Positions 26,893-28,499 of a stretch of 28,499 bases of DNA are shown piece after piece; the stretch's first letter is position 1; the number at the start of each line of letters is the position of its first letter. The notes under the pieces were generated by a model that worked only from the letters and a program-made list of their open reading frames with translations, did not search any database and was not told the DNA's origin. The DNA lies in IMG/VR virus record IMGVR_UViG_3300042945_001966, positions 1-28,499 of that record. One strand, written 5' to 3'. The translations under genes and the position numbers were made by a program. Source of the DNA: a virus.

Positions 26893-27876
26893 TTACTCGT
26901 CAGAGTCATCATCAGATTCATCCAAAGAATAATCTGAATACCCTAATTTTGTTTCCCAATAATCAGAATATTCTTTCTTATAGTTATCCAAAGATTCTTT
27001 TGTGTCTGTAATATAACCTTGTGGTACTGCGATGATCTTACCATCTTTATACCCAAGACCATTAACGTGATTCTTTAATATAGAAATTTTTGTTCTAATT
27101 GCAAATGATACTTTTCTACCATTCTTAGTCGCATCAATATGACTAATACCTGCCTTTTTCTGATTACCAAATAAGAACACTAATGATGATGCCAACCATA
27201 CCGCCTCACCACCTTTAGCCTTAATTTCAGGTTGTCCAAATGGATTATCAGGTAGTAACACCCAAGGCTGATTTAAGATCACTAAAGTATTGTAATATGG
27301 GTAGTCTTCTTTTTTAGATTTTGATATTCTTGAATGAATTCCCATACCAATTTTATCCGCCAATACTTTTGCGTTGTGCATTCCACCACCTTTACCGTCA
27401 AAAGTCATCTGACAAGGTATACTTCCAATACTGTCCCACAAAAATAATAAACTATAAGGAATCTCTCCCTTTTCTTGAGCGTCAAGAATATTATTAATAA
27501 ATTCAGTTGCTTGTTCAATTACATCAAACGAATCATTAAATATAAACATACCGTCATACTCACCAAGTTCATTTTTTTCAGCCTGTAACCCTAATTCAAT
27601 AGCGTGTTCCCAAGACCACTTTTTCTCAGTAATAATAAGAATAGGTAAGTGTCCTTTTTTCTGAGCATCTGCTGCCGCAAGGATCATTGCCGTTGTTTTT
27701 GAAGTATTTGAATGACCTAAAAACATATTTATACCACCCATAATAGGTCCCGGTAATCCAGATGACCCCAAAAAAGCCTCCCCAAGATTATAAAAACTTT
27801 CTGGTTTGTATTTTGTTTTTGTTGAGTACTTATCTTTGATTGACTCTAAAGATATTTCTCTTTTTCTTATTGCCAT
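26893..27876 (-). CDS. UvsX/RecA-like recombinase
   Basis: This 327-aa protein catalyses ATP-dependent strand exchange. The P-loop is GHSNTSKTT (54-62), a variant Walker A that lacks the second Gly, as in T4 UvsX (GPSKSFKS). E84 in ITEKKWSWE fits the catalytic position. Walker B is LLFLWDSIG (143-151, Asp148), and LVILNQPW (198-205) with the following GQPEIKAKGGEAVW matches the L2 DNA-binding region. The C-terminus is acidic (DESDDDSDE), as is common in RecA proteins for controlling filament assembly. T4 UvsX is 391 aa; this one has a shorter C-terminal domain. The gene starts 1 nt after the previous stop. In T4-like phages recombination also primes replication, so its grouping with helicase and exonuclease makes sense. 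Cellular RecA is less likely because of the P-loop. Confidence 0.9.
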   Translation of the reverse strand: MAIRKREISLESIKDKYSTKTKYKPESFYNLGEAFLGSSGLPGPIMGGINMFLGHSNTSKTTAMILAAADAQKKGHLPILIITEKKWSWEHAIELGLQAEKNELGEYDGMFIFNDSFDVIEQATEFINNILDAQEKGEIPYSLLFLWDSIGSIPCQMTFDGKGGGMHNAKVLADKIGMGIHSRISKSKKEDYPYYNTLVILNQPWVLLPDNPFGQPEIKAKGGEAVWLASSLVFLFGNQKKAGISHIDATKNGRKVSFAIRTKISILKNHVNGLGYKDGKIIAVPQGYITDTKESLDNYKKEYSDYWETKLGYSDYSLDESDDDSDE

Positions 27877-27877
27877 G

Positions 27878-28108
27878 TTATTCTGTAATTACTGAATTAT
27901 ATTTACGAATTTTTTCCAATGACTCAAGTTTATCTTGTGCATTAGCGAATTTTTCAACCAATTTATCCATTTCTTCAAGATGTTGTGGATGTTCACCAAT
28001 ACCAACAGGCGAAGTTAAATAAACTAATAATGTTGCTTCCGCTTCTGCCATTTCACTACGATATTTTAAGGACAATGCCTCATACATTTTTTCTGCTATT
28101 TTGCTCAT
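27878..28108 (-). CDS. Small conserved phage protein, helical (76 aa)
   Basis: This 76-aa protein is nearly all alpha-helix by composition: an N-terminal helix (KIAEKMYEALSLKYRSEMAE), a short loop SPVGIGEHPQ, and a C-terminal helix with heptad-like Leu spacing (LVEKFANAQDKLESLEK). The phrase N/S-P-x-G-I-G-E-H-P is one I recall from small proteins of T4-like phages of marine bacteria, but their function is not known to me. It lies 61 nt after the SSB-like gene, beyond a terminator-like hairpin, and 1 nt before uvsX, so it would be cotranslated with the recombinase. It may be a recombinase or SSB partner; that is inference from position only. Confidence 0.65.
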   Translation of the reverse strand: MSKIAEKMYEALSLKYRSEMAEAEATLLVYLTSPVGIGEHPQHLEEMDKLVEKFANAQDKLESLEKIRKYNSVITE

Positions 28109-28121
28109 TTTTTTTGATTTT

Positions 28122-28157
28122 AAAAAATATGGACACTCAGTATTTCCAAGTGTCCAT
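28122..28157 (-). terminator. Intrinsic terminator after the SSB-like gene
   Basis: On the minus strand ATGGACACT and AGTGTCCAT form a 9-bp stem with an 11-nt loop, followed by a run of six T. It begins 12 nt past the SSB stop and ends 13 nt before the next start. It would set SSB-transcript abundance apart from the downstream replication genes (partial readthrough) unless a separate promoter exists. Confidence 0.8.
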
Positions 28158-28169
28158 GTTAAAGTTTAA

Positions 28170-28499
28170 TTAGAATGGTAAATCTTCGTCAACTTCTTGA
28201 TTAGACTGAGGATCAGCCTTTTTAACTTCAGACTTTACACTTCCACCCATAGAAATCTCTTCTTCTTGATTATTTGAGTAGATGTATTTTCCTGCGTCAG
28301 TGTCCCAACGTGGAGTTTCACCTCTTGCAATTGATTCAAGATATTCAACAGGTTTCTTAGAGTATACGTCCTCCCAAGTCAACTCATTGTTGATCCATGT
28401 TGATGCTTGTTCAGCGTCTTCATGTGTTGGTGTTGGATCGTCATACATAACGGTTTGGATAACCGTATATGTTGCACCTTTTGGTGTCTTTGCCTTTGT
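28170..28499 (-). CDS. Probable single-strand DNA-binding protein, C-terminal part
   Basis: The frame is open to the right edge (109 codons in the window); the ATG at 28446 is probably internal because TKAKTPKGATYTVIQTV reads on upstream without a stop. The visible part is acidic overall and ends SNQEVDEDLPF, the acidic tail with a terminal P-F that SSB proteins use to recruit partners. A Gly/Gln/Asn/Ser-rich tether precedes it. The ahead-of-uvsX location and the dedicated terminator fit an abundant SSB. The DNA-binding core is outside the window, so a gp32-type or an OB-fold bacterial SSB cannot be told apart. Without the core, another acidic-tailed replication protein remains possible. Confidence 0.55.
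   Translation of the reverse strand, partial: TKAKTPKGATYTVIQTVMYDDPTPTHEDAEQASTWINNELTWEDVYSKKPVEYLESIARGETPRWDTDAGKYIYSNNQEEEISMGGSVKSEVKKADPQSNQEVDEDLPF

Noticed and set aside
26893-27876. Bacterial RecA, suggesting a chromosomal segment
   Set aside because: The P-loop GHSNTSKTT is UvsX-like, and the neighbours are phage replication and baseplate genes.

Overview
The window looks like part of a tailed-phage genome (myovirus, T4-like module set), AT-rich (about 30 percent GC by eye, not counted), with every supported gene on the minus strand. Transcription therefore runs from position 28499 down to 1. The likely host is a member of the Bacteroidota. The evidence is SprB-type adhesin repeats in two virion proteins, a DUF5522-like small protein, very little use of Shine-Dalgarno sequences and almost exclusive use of TAA stops. 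No tRNA, integrase, transposase or CRISPR array is visible. It could also be an uncultured phage contig; the host call is an inference.

Region A (28499 to 21849) is replication, recombination and nucleotide metabolism. In transcription order it holds the C-terminal part of a probable single-strand DNA-binding protein, a hairpin terminator, a 76-aa conserved small protein, a UvsX/RecA-like recombinase, a FEN-type 5'-3' exonuclease, an unknown 149-aa protein, a DnaB/gp41-type replicative helicase, a short adenosylcobalamin-dependent (class II) ribonucleotide reductase and a Cys-motif (DUF5522-like) protein. The Cys-motif gene ends inside a strong intrinsic terminator. These genes would supply recombination-dependent replication and deoxynucleotides.

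Region B (21848 to 1) is the baseplate and fibre region. It starts, after a promoter-like gap, with gp25-like and gp6 (baseplate J)-like wedge proteins. A 1813-aa protein follows that has a carboxypeptidase-regulatory-like N-terminal domain and, unusually, a central block of transmembrane-like helices and a Cys cluster. Next come three proteins with little or no recognisable homology (582, 269 and 392 aa, the last with a PKD domain), a 301-aa protein, and a 1008-aa protein with a tail-protein-I/gp7-like core. Downstream is a 1095-aa fibre-like protein made of tandem SprB-like repeats plus a 213-residue Thr/Pro repeat linker. A putative DxD glycosyltransferase, a second SprB-repeat protein with a poly-Thr linker, and a truncated tail-associated protein complete the window. 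Most genes overlap or abut; gaps over 15 nt in this region carry a recurring AT-only motif.

The most interesting idea is a virion-glycosylation cassette. A glycosyltransferase that resembles peptidyl-Ser/Hyp glycosyltransferases sits between two host-adhesin-like fibre proteins carrying mucin-like Thr/Pro linkers, and AT-only palindromes lie at both ends of its gene. The second is the membrane-segment-containing giant baseplate-region protein, a candidate for envelope penetration. The third is a C-terminal domain shared by the 1008-aa and 1095-aa neighbours, which suggests a baseplate-to-fibre attachment module.
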